Shown here: positions 18,711 to 27,507 of the stretch, one piece after another
Layout of the letters: each line of letters begins with the position of its first letter
How positions within the stretch are numbered: position 1 is the stretch's first letter
DNA from: JAOUGY01 sp963785075
GTDB taxonomy: Bacteria; Actinomycetota; Acidimicrobiia; Spongiisociales; ZC4RG35
Reading direction: 5' to 3'
Assembly (NCBI GenBank): GCA_963785075.1
Contig: CAWATW010000010.1
Coordinates: 248,001 to 312,000, forward strand
DNA length: 64,000 bases
Made by a program: the position numbers and the translations under genes
The notes under the pieces: model-generated
What the model saw: only the letters and a program-made list of their open reading frames with translations
What the model was told of the DNA's origin: nothing
The model's database searches: none

Positions 18711-19280
18711 TCAATCGGCGGGCCAGAGCTCGATGGCGCGATCGGCGGCGTCGAGGATCGCCCGCGCGTCGACGGTGATCCTCGTCTCCTCGATCCCTCT
18801 GTCCTTCCACTCGGTCACGAAAGTGATCGGACCGGGAGGGGGGAGCGGCCACAGCCACAAGTCCTGCGCCGCCTCCGACTCGGAGCCGTGACCGCCATGG
18901 AAGCCAACGTGTCGCTCTCCGCTCGGCATGTGATGTCCTGCGGCATCCTCCCACCGGAACCCGTCTGCGAGCAGCAACCCGACCCTGAGCATGCCCGGGC
19001 TCCCTGCGCCCCGATGATGAGGGCGCAAGAACAGATCGTGCAGGTCGCGTTCGAGGCGATCGCTCGGAACACGCACGGTGAGCCGGATCCGGATCAGTGT
19101 CCCGGTCGGATATGCGTCGAACGGGCCGACGCTGAGGCAGGACTCGTCGGTGTGGAACACGATGTGGTGCGCGTCGTCGATACCCGGGAGCCACCCCACC
19201 GGCGGTCCCGCCCAGGGAGGCTGGATTCGGACTTCGGGCTCGGCCTCGGGGATCTCCGGGATGGGCTGAAAGAAGGACAC
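18711..19280 (-). CDS. Conserved hypothetical protein
   Basis: A 189-residue soluble protein with an acidic, proline-rich start (PEIPEAEPEVRIQPPWAGPP) typical of an uncharacterised actinobacterial family, followed by beta-rich sequence and a C-terminal EWKDRGIEETRITVDA strand/helix. No catalytic motif is recognised. The GTG at 19280 is used because TAGCAT lies 6 nt upstream (leaderless pattern). The next upstream gene ends only 9 bp away, so it could also be read as the last gene of a three-gene run. Confidence 0.65.
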   Translation of the reverse strand: MSFFQPIPEIPEAEPEVRIQPPWAGPPVGWLPGIDDAHHIVFHTDESCLSVGPFDAYPTGTLIRIRLTVRVPSDRLERDLHDLFLRPHHRGAGSPGMLRVGLLLADGFRWEDAAGHHMPSGERHVGFHGGHGSESEAAQDLWLWPLPPPGPITFVTEWKDRGIEETRITVDARAILDAADRAIELWPAD

Positions 19281-19289
19281 GGCTCGATG

Positions 19290-19619
19290 CTATCGGTCCG
19301 TCTCGGCGATGAGCTCCTTGGCGAGCCTGCCGGCATCGCTGTCGTCGCCGGCAATCCGGCGGAGAAGGTCTTTCGACTCCGGCGCCTCGATGTCGCTCAA
19401 CACGCGCACGAGCATCGTGGAGGGTTTCGCCGTCTGTAGGTGTTCCTCGATGAGGTCCACCGAGCGATCGCCTGCCTGTACGAGCGCCATACCGGCGAGC
19501 GTTCGTTCGTTTTCGCCACCCTCGAGGCCGTGGATCAGTACGCGGCCCGCCGACTTCACAGCGACCCTCCGCCACGTGAGCCCTGCGGCCACGAGCCCGA
19601 TCTGTCCGGCGACACTCAT
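19290..19619 (-). CDS. Hypothetical protein with HEAT-like helices
   Basis: A 109-residue mostly helical protein (LAGMALVQAGDRSVDLIEEHLQ... LVRVLSDIEAPESKDLLRRIAGD) resembling one or two HEAT-type repeats and therefore perhaps a protein-binding module. It lies 26 bp downstream of the alpha/beta hydrolase, whose own N-terminal half contains similar helices. The pair may act together. No enzyme motif is seen. Confidence 0.6.
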   Translation of the reverse strand: MSVAGQIGLVAAGLTWRRVAVKSAGRVLIHGLEGGENERTLAGMALVQAGDRSVDLIEEHLQTAKPSTMLVRVLSDIEAPESKDLLRRIAGDDSDAGRLAKELIAETDR

Positions 19620-19645
19620 GCGGAAAGACTACGTCGGGTCGACGT

Positions 19646-20776
19646 TCAGAGGACCGCCCAGAGGCCGTGGTCGTCCCAATATCCGGGCTCGTGGACCGAG
19701 GCGTGATCGAACCAGCCGTTGCGGTGCTCGTCGGCAGGTCGCTGTCCGGCCGGAAACCGCTGCCCGCCTCTGTCGAGCAGGATCACCAGGTCGAGCTTCA
19801 CTCTGATGTCGATCAGCCGTGCCACCATGCCCGGGTCGGGCATCCATTGATCGTGGACGGGCCATCCCATCAGCACGAGCCGGTCGAAAGCAACGCCCCG
19901 CTTGGTGGCGAGGTTGGCGACGGTTCCTCCGTGGCTGTGGGCGAAGAAGTCCGGCACGCCGAGTCCCTGGTCGCCGATCCAGGTCTCGAGCTGGCCGGCG
20001 GCGGTCCGGCGGGCAGTGTCGCTGTACCCACCTGACCATCGAAAGCTCATGTCGTGCACATCGAGATCGGGTCGGTTCGCCTTCAGAGACTCGTAGAAGT
20101 CGCCACCGGGTTGATACCACGCCTGATCGGGGGCCCACGTCCCGTGGCTGATGACGGCCGTATTCGATTCACGGTTTCGTTTGGCGGATGGCGGCGACTC
20201 GGCGACGTGCTTCTGCAGCTCGGGGTCGTCACGATCGATTCTGCCCAACGCCGTCCTCGCAACCTCCCGGATCGTGGCATCCGTGGATGCCGCGCCTTCT
20301 TCGAGAATTGCCCTGATCCGCTTGCGCAGTCGAGTGGTCTCTCGGGCTCCGGCGGCCGCGGCCACCCTCACCAGCAGGTGAGGGCTCAGCATCCCGGCTT
20401 CGAAAAGGGCGGCGGCGTTCTCCGTATCGGGCTGGTCGTACAAGCGATTGACGGTGGTTGCCATCTCCTCCTGAACTCGCTCTGGGCGCTCGGAACGCAG
20501 CTCGGTCTTGCTCATGCCCAGCCGGCTCGTGGCTTCGGCGACTCGGAGCCGTCTCTGTCGTTCGAGCGGCCGCAACGGTGGGAGTTCGAACGGAACCCCT
20601 TCGGTTTCACGTTCGAGCTCTGCCAAGAGCTCATCCGAGATTCCCAGGACTCCCGCTCGCGCTGCCAGGAGCAGCGCCGCCTGTGAGGCGGCTGCCGACT
20701 GTGTGGTCTCGCTGTCCTGGGCCGCCACCACCTCGAACGCGTACCGAGGGTCGATGGGCTCCAGTCGTTGATACAT
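19646..20776 (-). CDS. Alpha/beta hydrolase-like protein with helical N-terminal half
   Basis: A 376-residue protein. Residues about 1-200 are helical and HEAT-like (VRVAAAAGARETTRLRKRIRAILEEGAASTDATIREVARTALGRI). The C-terminal half is a hydrolase/lipase-like fold with HGTW (oxyanion type) and the nucleophile elbow FAHSHGGT (G-x-S-x-G degenerate, first Gly replaced by Ala-His). An acid (LLDRGGQ) and a His (WFDHASVHEPGYW) are possible triad partners. AGGAGG just upstream of the ATG supports the start. The fusion of repeat and hydrolase suggests a protein or cell-wall target, which is inference. Confidence 0.65.
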   Translation of the reverse strand: MYQRLEPIDPRYAFEVVAAQDSETTQSAAASQAALLLAARAGVLGISDELLAELERETEGVPFELPPLRPLERQRRLRVAEATSRLGMSKTELRSERPERVQEEMATTVNRLYDQPDTENAAALFEAGMLSPHLLVRVAAAAGARETTRLRKRIRAILEEGAASTDATIREVARTALGRIDRDDPELQKHVAESPPSAKRNRESNTAVISHGTWAPDQAWYQPGGDFYESLKANRPDLDVHDMSFRWSGGYSDTARRTAAGQLETWIGDQGLGVPDFFAHSHGGTVANLATKRGVAFDRLVLMGWPVHDQWMPDPGMVARLIDIRVKLDLVILLDRGGQRFPAGQRPADEHRNGWFDHASVHEPGYWDDHGLWAVL

Positions 20777-20925
20777 GGGAACCTCCTCTGGACGGACCGG
20801 GGTCGGCGTCCGGTGATACCGGTATTCAACCTACGCCACCGGCCGGGTGCTGGTCACTCGAACCGGGGCGACCCGACCGACGCAATGCCCGAGCCGGGCG
20901 GTCGGCAGCTCGGATGGACCGGCTC

Positions 20926-21342
20926 TCAGCGCGATTCGAGCTGCCGCACCGATCGGAGGACAAGTCCGATCCCGCCGAACAGCAACACCAGCACCAGGAT
21001 GAGTTCGAATGCGGTCATTCTCTGGAACCTGAACTCGACGCTGGCTACAGCTCCGATGATCAACGCCAGCAGGGACCCGATGGCGAGGAGCCATCCGTAC
21101 CACTTCTCGGCGTCATAGAAGATGATGGCGATGCCGATGATGAACGGGATCAACACCATTCCGCTCGTCACCCCCACCCGACCGAAGCCGAACAATCGGC
21201 CGCCGAACCAGCTCACCACCTGAAGGGAGTTCAGGAACAGGTAGAGCCCACCGATCGACATGGCGGTGCCGAGGAGGAACTGGGGAATCCCGCCGGGCTT
21301 GCCGCCGGCACCTCGATCGGGGGTGAGCGGTGGCTCGGTCAT
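20926..21342 (-). CDS. Hypothetical four-TM membrane protein
   Basis: A 138-residue membrane protein with a Gly/Pro-rich cytoplasmic start and four hydrophobic segments (residues about 22-45, 55-76, 82-103, 112-131). No family is recognised. Its ATG directly abuts the stop codon of the lysozyme-like gene upstream (TGA followed at once by ATG), so the two are almost certainly co-transcribed and possibly functionally linked at the envelope. Confidence 0.6.
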   Translation of the reverse strand: MTEPPLTPDRGAGGKPGGIPQFLLGTAMSIGGLYLFLNSLQVVSWFGGRLFGFGRVGVTSGMVLIPFIIGIAIIFYDAEKWYGWLLAIGSLLALIIGAVASVEFRFQRMTAFELILVLVLLFGGIGLVLRSVRQLESR

Positions 21343-21933
21343 TCAGCCGCTGCAGGCGAGGTTCGACCAGCTTCCGCTCATCTGATAGACGATCCAGGCG
21401 GCGACGGCGGCGTTGGCGTCCGGGTTGGTGATCTCGGCGGAGGAGTAGCCGGCGAGCGGGGCGTTGGTCGACCACTGCTCCGGTGTGAGTTGGAACAACC
21501 CGGCGGCCCCGGTCTCGCTGTGTTGGTAGCCGGGATCGAAGTTCGAGGCACACCAGGCCGATCGAATGGCTCGGCTGACGTCCTCCGGCTCGAACGCTCG
21601 CTCCACGATTTCGCGGACCGCCGACTCGTTGAGGATGCTCGAACGGAGGAACGTGGTGCTCGTACGGTTCGACTGTGCGGGCTCGCCCTGGGGGATCGTC
21701 GTGTCAACTGGCGCCGACTGAGCCTGGGAGACGACGCGACCGTCGGACATGAAGGCGAATGCCATGGCCGAAGCGGCCCCGGCGTCGGCGCCGAGGTCCG
21801 GTGCGTACGTGGTCGCCGGCGAATCCGTTGGGGACGGGGCGTCGTCGGACGCACTGAAGTTGGCGAAGCCGACGACGGCGAGCAATGAAACGAGGATCCA
21901 CGTCGCCACCAGGACGATGCGATGCACTCTCAT
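21343..21933 (-). CDS. Secreted lytic transglycosylase-like protein (catalytic Glu apparently missing)
   Basis: A 196-residue exported protein. It has a signal/anchor (MRVHRIVLVATWILVSLLAVVGF), a Ser/Thr/Pro-rich linker, and a C-terminal SLT-like region with AWCASNFDPGYQHSETGAAGLFQLTPEQW. In active SLT lysozymes the segment reads WCESxFxP, with Glu as the general acid. Here it is Ala, so the protein may bind rather than cleave peptidoglycan. A perfect AGGAGG (complement of 21937-21942) decides the start. It is followed immediately by the four-TM gene. Confidence 0.6.
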   Translation of the reverse strand: MRVHRIVLVATWILVSLLAVVGFANFSASDDAPSPTDSPATTYAPDLGADAGAASAMAFAFMSDGRVVSQAQSAPVDTTIPQGEPAQSNRTSTTFLRSSILNESAVREIVERAFEPEDVSRAIRSAWCASNFDPGYQHSETGAAGLFQLTPEQWSTNAPLAGYSSAEITNPDANAAVAAWIVYQMSGSWSNLACSG

Positions 21934-22056
21934 GAACCTCCTACCGAAGCCACCGACCGGGGGGAGCCGATTCACTGCGGTCGCTGGAGCATACGATGCC
22001 ATGGCGGCCACCGGCAACCCGGTATCAGGAAACATCTTCCAGATCGGACCTCGCCT

Positions 22057-22677
22057 TCATCGGAGCTCGCCGACCACGGACCACGCGATCATGAGCTGAC
22101 CTGCGTAGTAGAGCGGCAATCCGAGCAGTCGGTTCCAGATGGAGCTCTCCACGAAACGCTCGCGCGCGACGAACAGGTCGGAGGCCGCGAACGCCGCCGC
22201 ACCGAAGATCACCAGTGGCTGCCCCGATCCCGCAGCGGTGATCACCATCAGTGCGATCACGATCACGTACACGGGAACTGCGATCGAGAATACGTCCGTG
22301 AGGTGGGGACGGAGCCAGCGCAAGGTCACACTCGAAACCACGAGCATCGCCACGGTCGCGATGAATGCAGGGATCGAATCCACCCCGTCGCGGGTGAAAG
22401 CCACGACATACGCGATGTGGCCCAACAGGAAGCTGCCCAGGCCGGCGAGAAAGGGCGTTGTCGATGGGGACAAGAGGAACACGTCGCCTGCCAGCCCGAG
22501 AAAAAGGCCGGCCAGAATCCAGACCGAGCGGGACCCGGTCTCGAACCCTTCGAGCACCGGAACGAGGATGAAACCCGCCGAGGCGAGAGGCTTCGCAACG
22601 AATCGCCGGCGGCTCTCGGATCGTTCGGCGAACAGCAGCCACGTGGTCATCGCGACCGTGAGGACGGTTCCGATCAC
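22057..22677 (-). CDS. YhhN family protein (lysoplasmalogenase-like)
   Basis: An eight-TM-type membrane protein of 206 residues. The pattern KPLASAGFILVPVL, LAGLFLGLAGDVFLL and GAAAFAASDLFVARERF... YYAGQLMIA is that of YhhN/TMEM86 proteins, which hydrolyse the vinyl-ether bond of lysoplasmalogens in characterised members. The GTG at 22677 is preferred because it overlaps the stop of the AroQ-hydrolase gene as GTGA. An ATG at 22719 would give a 46-bp overlap and an odd His/Gly start. Confidence 0.8.
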   Translation of the reverse strand: MIGTVLTVAMTTWLLFAERSESRRRFVAKPLASAGFILVPVLEGFETGSRSVWILAGLFLGLAGDVFLLSPSTTPFLAGLGSFLLGHIAYVVAFTRDGVDSIPAFIATVAMLVVSSVTLRWLRPHLTDVFSIAVPVYVIVIALMVITAAGSGQPLVIFGAAAFAASDLFVARERFVESSIWNRLLGLPLYYAGQLMIAWSVVGELR

Positions 22678-23822
22678 GCGAAGAGCGCCGTGACCATGGC
22701 GTCTGCCACGTCGACCCACGCGGGTTCGGTGGGATCGAGATACTCGAAGTGACCGCCATCTCGCCGGATCTGGAGGGTGGGCGTTTCGCCCGCACCTTCG
22801 AGGGCCGCAGCAAGCAGCTCGGCATGCAACACGGGGACACGATCGTCGGCATCGCCGTGGGCAACGAGCAACGGTGCCCCGATGGGTGCCATCTCAACGG
22901 GCGAGAGCTCGTCGACCGATCCCGCACCCACGTATGCGGTGGCTGCACCGTCGCCGGTGCCGTCGGCCATCGCCTGGGCAAGGTCGGCGACGCCGCCCAG
23001 AGTGGCGACCAGTACGGGCGGGCGTCCGGCGTCTGTCATTGCCTTGGCCGCCGCGATCGCGAGTTGTCCTCCTGCCGAGTGTCCTGCGATCGCCCATCGC
23101 TCGTCATCGACATCGGGATGACCGAGCCCGGCGTGGATCGCAGCAACGATGTCGTTCACGGTCGCCAGTCCGCCGCCACCTGTGCCGACCCGCCGATACT
23201 CGACGTTCAGACTTGCGAGGCCGCGTCTGGTTGCGTCGACGGCGATTGACTCGGTGATGTCCCGTGTCCACATGTGACGCCAGAAGCCGCCGTGCACCAG
23301 AACGAGCAACGGCGCGGTGGCGTCTCCCGGCAACCGGAGGTCGGCGAACTGATCCGGCTCCGATCCGGTGACCAGGCGCTCTGACGGCATGGCGCTGCGG
23401 TTGATCAGGTGGAGCAGCCCCCATCGATAACCGTCGATTCCTCTGCCATAGACAGTGTGCACGCATGCCGGCCGGACCACCGAGACCCGACGCCACGATT
23501 CGCGTTCCTCGACGTTGGAGATGTGCACCTCGACGGTTGGTATCTCGACGGATTCGATCGCATCGTGGAGTGCATACGACGTGTGCGTGAACGCCCCCGG
23601 ATTGAAGACGATCCCGTCGATGGTGCCCCTTGCAGCATGGATGCGATCGATCAGAGCACCCTCGTGATTGCTCTGGAACGTCTCGACCGACTCGATGTCG
23701 AGGTCGCCTGCCCAAGTCCGGAACATCGACTCGACGTCGCCGAGTGTCGTGGTTCCGTAGATGTCGGGGCGCCGAGTTCCCAACAAGTTGAGGTTCGGCC
23801 CGTTGAGCAGCAGGATTCGCAT
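22674..23822 (-). CDS. Fusion of type II 3-dehydroquinate dehydratase (AroQ) and alpha/beta hydrolase
   Basis: Residues 1-145 are a complete type II dehydroquinase: NGPNLNLLGTRRPDIYG (catalytic Tyr22), FQSNHEGALID, FNPGAFTHTSYALHDA, EVHISN (His100) and RRVSVV. Residues about 150-382 are an esterase of the BD-FAE/kynurenine-formamidase type with the oxyanion motif HGGFW (177-181), nucleophile GHSAGG (Ser249), acid HGDADDRVP and His in GGHFEYLDP. No stop or frameshift lies between them. The first half would dehydrate 3-dehydroquinate in the shikimate pathway or degrade quinate. The second half's substrate is unknown. No other shikimate genes are nearby. Confidence 0.85.
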   Translation of the reverse strand: MRILLLNGPNLNLLGTRRPDIYGTTTLGDVESMFRTWAGDLDIESVETFQSNHEGALIDRIHAARGTIDGIVFNPGAFTHTSYALHDAIESVEIPTVEVHISNVEERESWRRVSVVRPACVHTVYGRGIDGYRWGLLHLINRSAMPSERLVTGSEPDQFADLRLPGDATAPLLVLVHGGFWRHMWTRDITESIAVDATRRGLASLNVEYRRVGTGGGGLATVNDIVAAIHAGLGHPDVDDERWAIAGHSAGGQLAIAAAKAMTDAGRPPVLVATLGGVADLAQAMADGTGDGAATAYVGAGSVDELSPVEMAPIGAPLLVAHGDADDRVPVLHAELLAAALEGAGETPTLQIRRDGGHFEYLDPTEPAWVDVADAMVTALFA

Positions 23823-23858
23823 GTGTGTTCAGGCTAGGAGAGCTGCGTGTGGCCGGCG

Positions 23859-24635
23859 TCAAATCGCTGCGACGTTGGGGAGATGAGTCGTGGACAACCG
23901 TCGGCCCATCTCGGCGACCTCCAGCGAGATCGTGGCGGTGCCGACACTCGCCACCCGTCCCACCTCCTCGAGAATCGCAGCTCTCACGGTGTCGAGGTCG
24001 ACGCCCGGAAGGGCATCCTCGAGGGCACCTGCCGTCGATGGATTCCATTCGATCCCCAGCGCTGCGTAGACGGGATCCAAGACCGAGCGCAACCGAGCGG
24101 AGTCGGAGACCACGACCACGCCGCCGATGTGAGCCGCGCCGCGCACGAGTCGTTGCCCGACTCCCATCACCTTGTATGCGCCTGCGACGTTCACAGAGAA
24201 TGCGCCCGGGCAGTACTCGCCAGTCACCTCGCCGATGCGGGCGTCGGCCCCCAGCCGTCTGAAGGCCGCCGCCATCAACTCCGCCACCCGTGAAAAGCGT
24301 TCCTGCACCCCGGCCCTGGGGTCGACCGCGGGTATCGCCCAGGAGAACCCCAGCGTGCCGTCGTGGAACACTGCCGCCCGCCCGCCGGCCAGCCGTTCCA
24401 CCGCCACAAAACCCAGGTCCCGGGCCGCAGCCACCGCCTGGCGGTAGCCGGGAGACACCGCGTCGCGGCGACCGAAAGCGACGACGTCTGATGTCTCATG
24501 GAGGCGAAGGGTCTCGGGCATCTCCCCGGCGCCGACCGCCAACGCGATGGCGTGGGAGAGCCCGGTGTCGACCGGACCGGCCCCGTCACCGGTGACATCG
24601 ACGAGCTGGATGTTTCGCGGCGGCAGCAAGGACAT
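23859..24635 (-). CDS. Lipoate-protein ligase A / octanoyltransferase-like protein
   Basis: A member of the biotin/lipoyl transferase fold of about 258 residues. It shows RLAGGRAAVFHDGTLGFSWAIP (the RR.GGG..YH motif region) and GEYCPGAFSVNVAGAYKVMGVGQR, with the conserved Lys that binds the acyl-adenylate. It would attach lipoate or octanoate to lipoyl domains, or be a transferase of the LipM/LplJ branch. The ATG at 24635 is chosen because TAGCGT lies 10 nt upstream. A GTG at 24647 falls inside that box. Confidence 0.8.
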   Translation of the reverse strand: MSLLPPRNIQLVDVTGDGAGPVDTGLSHAIALAVGAGEMPETLRLHETSDVVAFGRRDAVSPGYRQAVAAARDLGFVAVERLAGGRAAVFHDGTLGFSWAIPAVDPRAGVQERFSRVAELMAAAFRRLGADARIGEVTGEYCPGAFSVNVAGAYKVMGVGQRLVRGAAHIGGVVVVSDSARLRSVLDPVYAALGIEWNPSTAGALEDALPGVDLDTVRAAILEEVGRVASVGTATISLEVAEMGRRLSTTHLPNVAAI

Positions 24636-24739
24636 GATGCCGATCACGCTAGACGGTGCCCGGCGTCAGGCCACTCCTGTCGCGGCAACCCAGGATGGTG
24701 CTTGGACGTTGCACCCCCAGGCGGCCACAATGAGAAGCA

Positions 24740-25540
24740 ATGGGGAAGATGTCCGGTAGCCGAGTCGCCGCTCTGGCGGCCTTGATGGTGGCGCTCGCCG
24801 CCTGTTCCGAATCGTCGTTGGCCGATCTCGGGCAGCGATCGTCGGGTTGGATCGGCGACCCCACGGGCGGAGATGCCATCGAGGCCTCCGACAACGGACA
24901 GCCCCAGGTGGTTCGCAGTGTCGAGGTCTCGTGGGTGAACGACGAGCTGACCGACACGGTGCCGCAGGGCGAGCCACAAGAGGTCCTCGCGCAGATCGTC
25001 GCACGGACCGAAGGGCCGGAGCGGTACATCCAGGCGACGCGGCTGGAGATCGCCGCCACGCTGCCCGGTATGGCGTTTCCTGACCTCGTACCACCCGAAG
25101 TCATCGCGATCTCGTCCCAGATCGTCGTGTCCACGACCCGTGACCGATTGGATGATGAGGTCTATGCGGCCTTCGGGCTGTGGACCGTCGAGCCCTACAC
25201 CCGATCCCGCAGTGTTGGGCAGCGGGGCACCTTCATCGTGGCCGGCCCGAACCCCGACTCTGCCTGCGATCGGTTTGCGGCCGGCGCTGTCGCCTCGTGC
25301 ACCACGGAAACGATCGACGGTCTCGACATCGTGCGTATCGACGCCGAGTCTGGACAGACGTGGATCTGGGAAGACGACACCTATGAGTACCAGCTCTACC
25401 TCCGCGGGTCGCTCGAGAGCAATGAAACCGTCGCCGATTTCATGATCCGCAACGAGGTGCCATTCGTGACGGTTGCCGATCCCAACGCCCGCGTCCTTGG
25501 CACCACGCTCACGACGGGCGAGGAGCCCGCCGAGGGCTGA
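24740..25540 (+). CDS. Predicted lipoprotein of unknown function
   Basis: A 266-residue exported protein with a lipoprotein signal (VAALAALMVALAAC, lipobox LAAC with Cys22). The rest is beta-rich and acidic, with paired Cys in DSACDRFAAGAVASCTT and no recognised domain. It is a probable envelope protein. It is divergent from the lipoate ligase-like gene and 62 bp upstream of the ABC exporter, so cotranscription with the exporter is possible but not shown. Confidence 0.7.
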   Translation: MGKMSGSRVAALAALMVALAACSESSLADLGQRSSGWIGDPTGGDAIEASDNGQPQVVRSVEVSWVNDELTDTVPQGEPQEVLAQIVARTEGPERYIQATRLEIAATLPGMAFPDLVPPEVIAISSQIVVSTTRDRLDDEVYAAFGLWTVEPYTRSRSVGQRGTFIVAGPNPDSACDRFAAGAVASCTTETIDGLDIVRIDAESGQTWIWEDDTYEYQLYLRGSLESNETVADFMIRNEVPFVTVADPNARVLGTTLTTGEEPAEG

Positions 25541-25602
25541 CGTCGCCCGAGTGTCTCGGCGGCGCCGGTAGGCTCGCCCACGGGCATCCTTAGGACGGAC
25601 AC

Positions 25603-27507
25603 ATGTTTCACGGCGGCGGGTGGTACAGCTACCTCCAATACGACGAAGATCAAGACCGGCCGGCCGTCGACCGCGCTCTGTTGCGACGCGTCTGGTCGTA
25701 CGGCACCCCATACCGGTCCGCACTCCTGGGTGTGCTCGTCACCGTGCTCATCATCGCCGGCCTCGGTGTGGTTCCGCCGATCCTCATCAAGCAGGTCGTC
25801 GACGTGGCCATCCCCGACAAGGACCTCGGCCTTCTTTCTCTTCTCGGCCTCGGCATCATCGGCGTGCCGCTCGTCAGCACGCTGGTCGGCGTCGGCCAGC
25901 GGTACTGGTCGTCGACCGCAGGCGAAGGCATCATCTACGACCTCAGGCGGCAGCTCTACGATCACCTGCAGGGAATGTCCCTCCGCTTTTTCACCGCCAC
26001 GAAGACCGGCGAGCTCATATCCCGCCTCAACAACGACGTGGTCGGAGCCCAGCAAGCCATCACCGGCACGTTCGTGTCGATCCTGTCGAACATCGTTTCG
26101 GTGGTGGCGATCCTCGCCGTGATGATCGGTGCTGACTGGCGGCTGACCGCCCTTGCGCTTCTCGCGCTTCCGTTGTTCGTGTTGCCCGCCCGGCGGGTGG
26201 GGAGGCTGCTCCGGAGGGTCACCGAACAGCAGATGGAGCACAACGCTTCGATGTCGGCGATCCTCCAGGAGACGTTCAACGTGAGCGGCGCGTTGTTGGT
26301 GAAACTTTTCGACCGCAACCGTGACGAGTCCGCGAAGTTCGGTGTGGAGGCGGCCGCGGTGAGAGATCTCGGTGTTCGGCGGGCGATGATCGGTCGGTGG
26401 TTCTTCGCCGGTCTCGGGTTGGTGTCGGCGGCCGGCACCGCGGTCGTGTGGTGGCTCGGTGGCTATTACGCAATCCAGGGCGATCTGAGCGACGGCACGC
26501 TCGTGATGTTCGGCGCGTTGGTGGTGCAGCTCTACGGGCCGCTTTCTGCGATTTCGAACTCGCGTGTCGAGTTCGCCACATCCCTTGTGTCGTTCGAGCG
26601 AGTGTTCGAGGTGATCGATCTCGAGACCGATCTCCCCGACGACCCTGCCGCCGTCGAGCTCGAAGGTGTAGAGGGCAGGGTGGAGTTCGACCACGTCTAC
26701 TTCACCTACCGGTCGAGCGAGCCAGAGGGGCTGGAAGGTGTCCGACGATTCCGTCCGTGGGGCGGTGGTCGACCCGATGAGGGAGATGCGCCGCTTCCGA
26801 CCGCCTCGTCGAGGGAGTGGGCGCTCGAGAACGTCGACTTCGTCGCTCAGCCCGGCCAGCTCGTGGCGCTCGTCGGTCCCAGCGGTGCGGGCAAGACCAC
26901 GATCAGCTACCTCCTCCCACGTCTGTACGACGTCACACGAGGCCGGGTCATGGTCGATGGGTTCGATGTTCGCGAGGTCACCCAGTCGTCTCTCGCACGG
27001 TCGATCGGCGTGGTCACCCAGGAGACCTACCTCTTCCATGACACGATCGCTGCCAACCTGCGATACGCCCGACCCGACGCCGATCACGATCAGCTGGAGG
27101 CGGCGTGCAGGGCGGCCAACATCCACGAGTTCATTGCGTCGCTGGCTGGTGGCTACGACACGATGGTGGGCGAGCGTGGATATCGGCTGTCCGGCGGTGA
27201 GAAGCAGCGGATCGCCATCGCCCGCGTGATCCTGAAGGATCCGCGGATTCTGGTGCTCGACGAGGCGACTTCGCATCTCGACACCCGGTCCGAAGCGTTG
27301 ATCCAAGACGCGCTGGAGCATCTGATGACCAACCGCACGTCGCTCGTGATCGCCCACCGATTGTCGACCGTTCAGGCAGCAGATCTGATCCTCGTCATCG
27401 ACGAGGGCAAGCTGGTCGAGTCCGGCACTCACGAGGAGCTCCTCGATCGGCGCGGGCTGTACGCGACGCTGTACGAGACGCAGTTCCGCGATCGAGAGTC
27501 GGTGTGA
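25603..27507 (+). CDS. ABC exporter (fused permease and ATPase, ABCB type)
   Basis: A 634-residue half-transporter. A six-TM exporter domain (residues about 30-330) is followed by an NBD with Walker A GPSGAGKTT, Q-loop VVTQETYLF, signature LSGGEKQR, Walker B ILVLDEATSHLD and H-loop AHRLS. A ~45-residue Gly/Arg-rich insertion (about 376-420) lies in the NBD before Walker A. The family exports lipids, peptides or drugs as homo- or heterodimers; no partner gene is adjacent. The stop overlaps the GTG of the PLP enzyme (GTGA), indicating an operon. Confidence 0.93.
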   Translation: MFHGGGWYSYLQYDEDQDRPAVDRALLRRVWSYGTPYRSALLGVLVTVLIIAGLGVVPPILIKQVVDVAIPDKDLGLLSLLGLGIIGVPLVSTLVGVGQRYWSSTAGEGIIYDLRRQLYDHLQGMSLRFFTATKTGELISRLNNDVVGAQQAITGTFVSILSNIVSVVAILAVMIGADWRLTALALLALPLFVLPARRVGRLLRRVTEQQMEHNASMSAILQETFNVSGALLVKLFDRNRDESAKFGVEAAAVRDLGVRRAMIGRWFFAGLGLVSAAGTAVVWWLGGYYAIQGDLSDGTLVMFGALVVQLYGPLSAISNSRVEFATSLVSFERVFEVIDLETDLPDDPAAVELEGVEGRVEFDHVYFTYRSSEPEGLEGVRRFRPWGGGRPDEGDAPLPTASSREWALENVDFVAQPGQLVALVGPSGAGKTTISYLLPRLYDVTRGRVMVDGFDVREVTQSSLARSIGVVTQETYLFHDTIAANLRYARPDADHDQLEAACRAANIHEFIASLAGGYDTMVGERGYRLSGGEKQRIAIARVILKDPRILVLDEATSHLDTRSEALIQDALEHLMTNRTSLVIAHRLSTVQAADLILVIDEGKLVESGTHEELLDRRGLYATLYETQFRDRESV

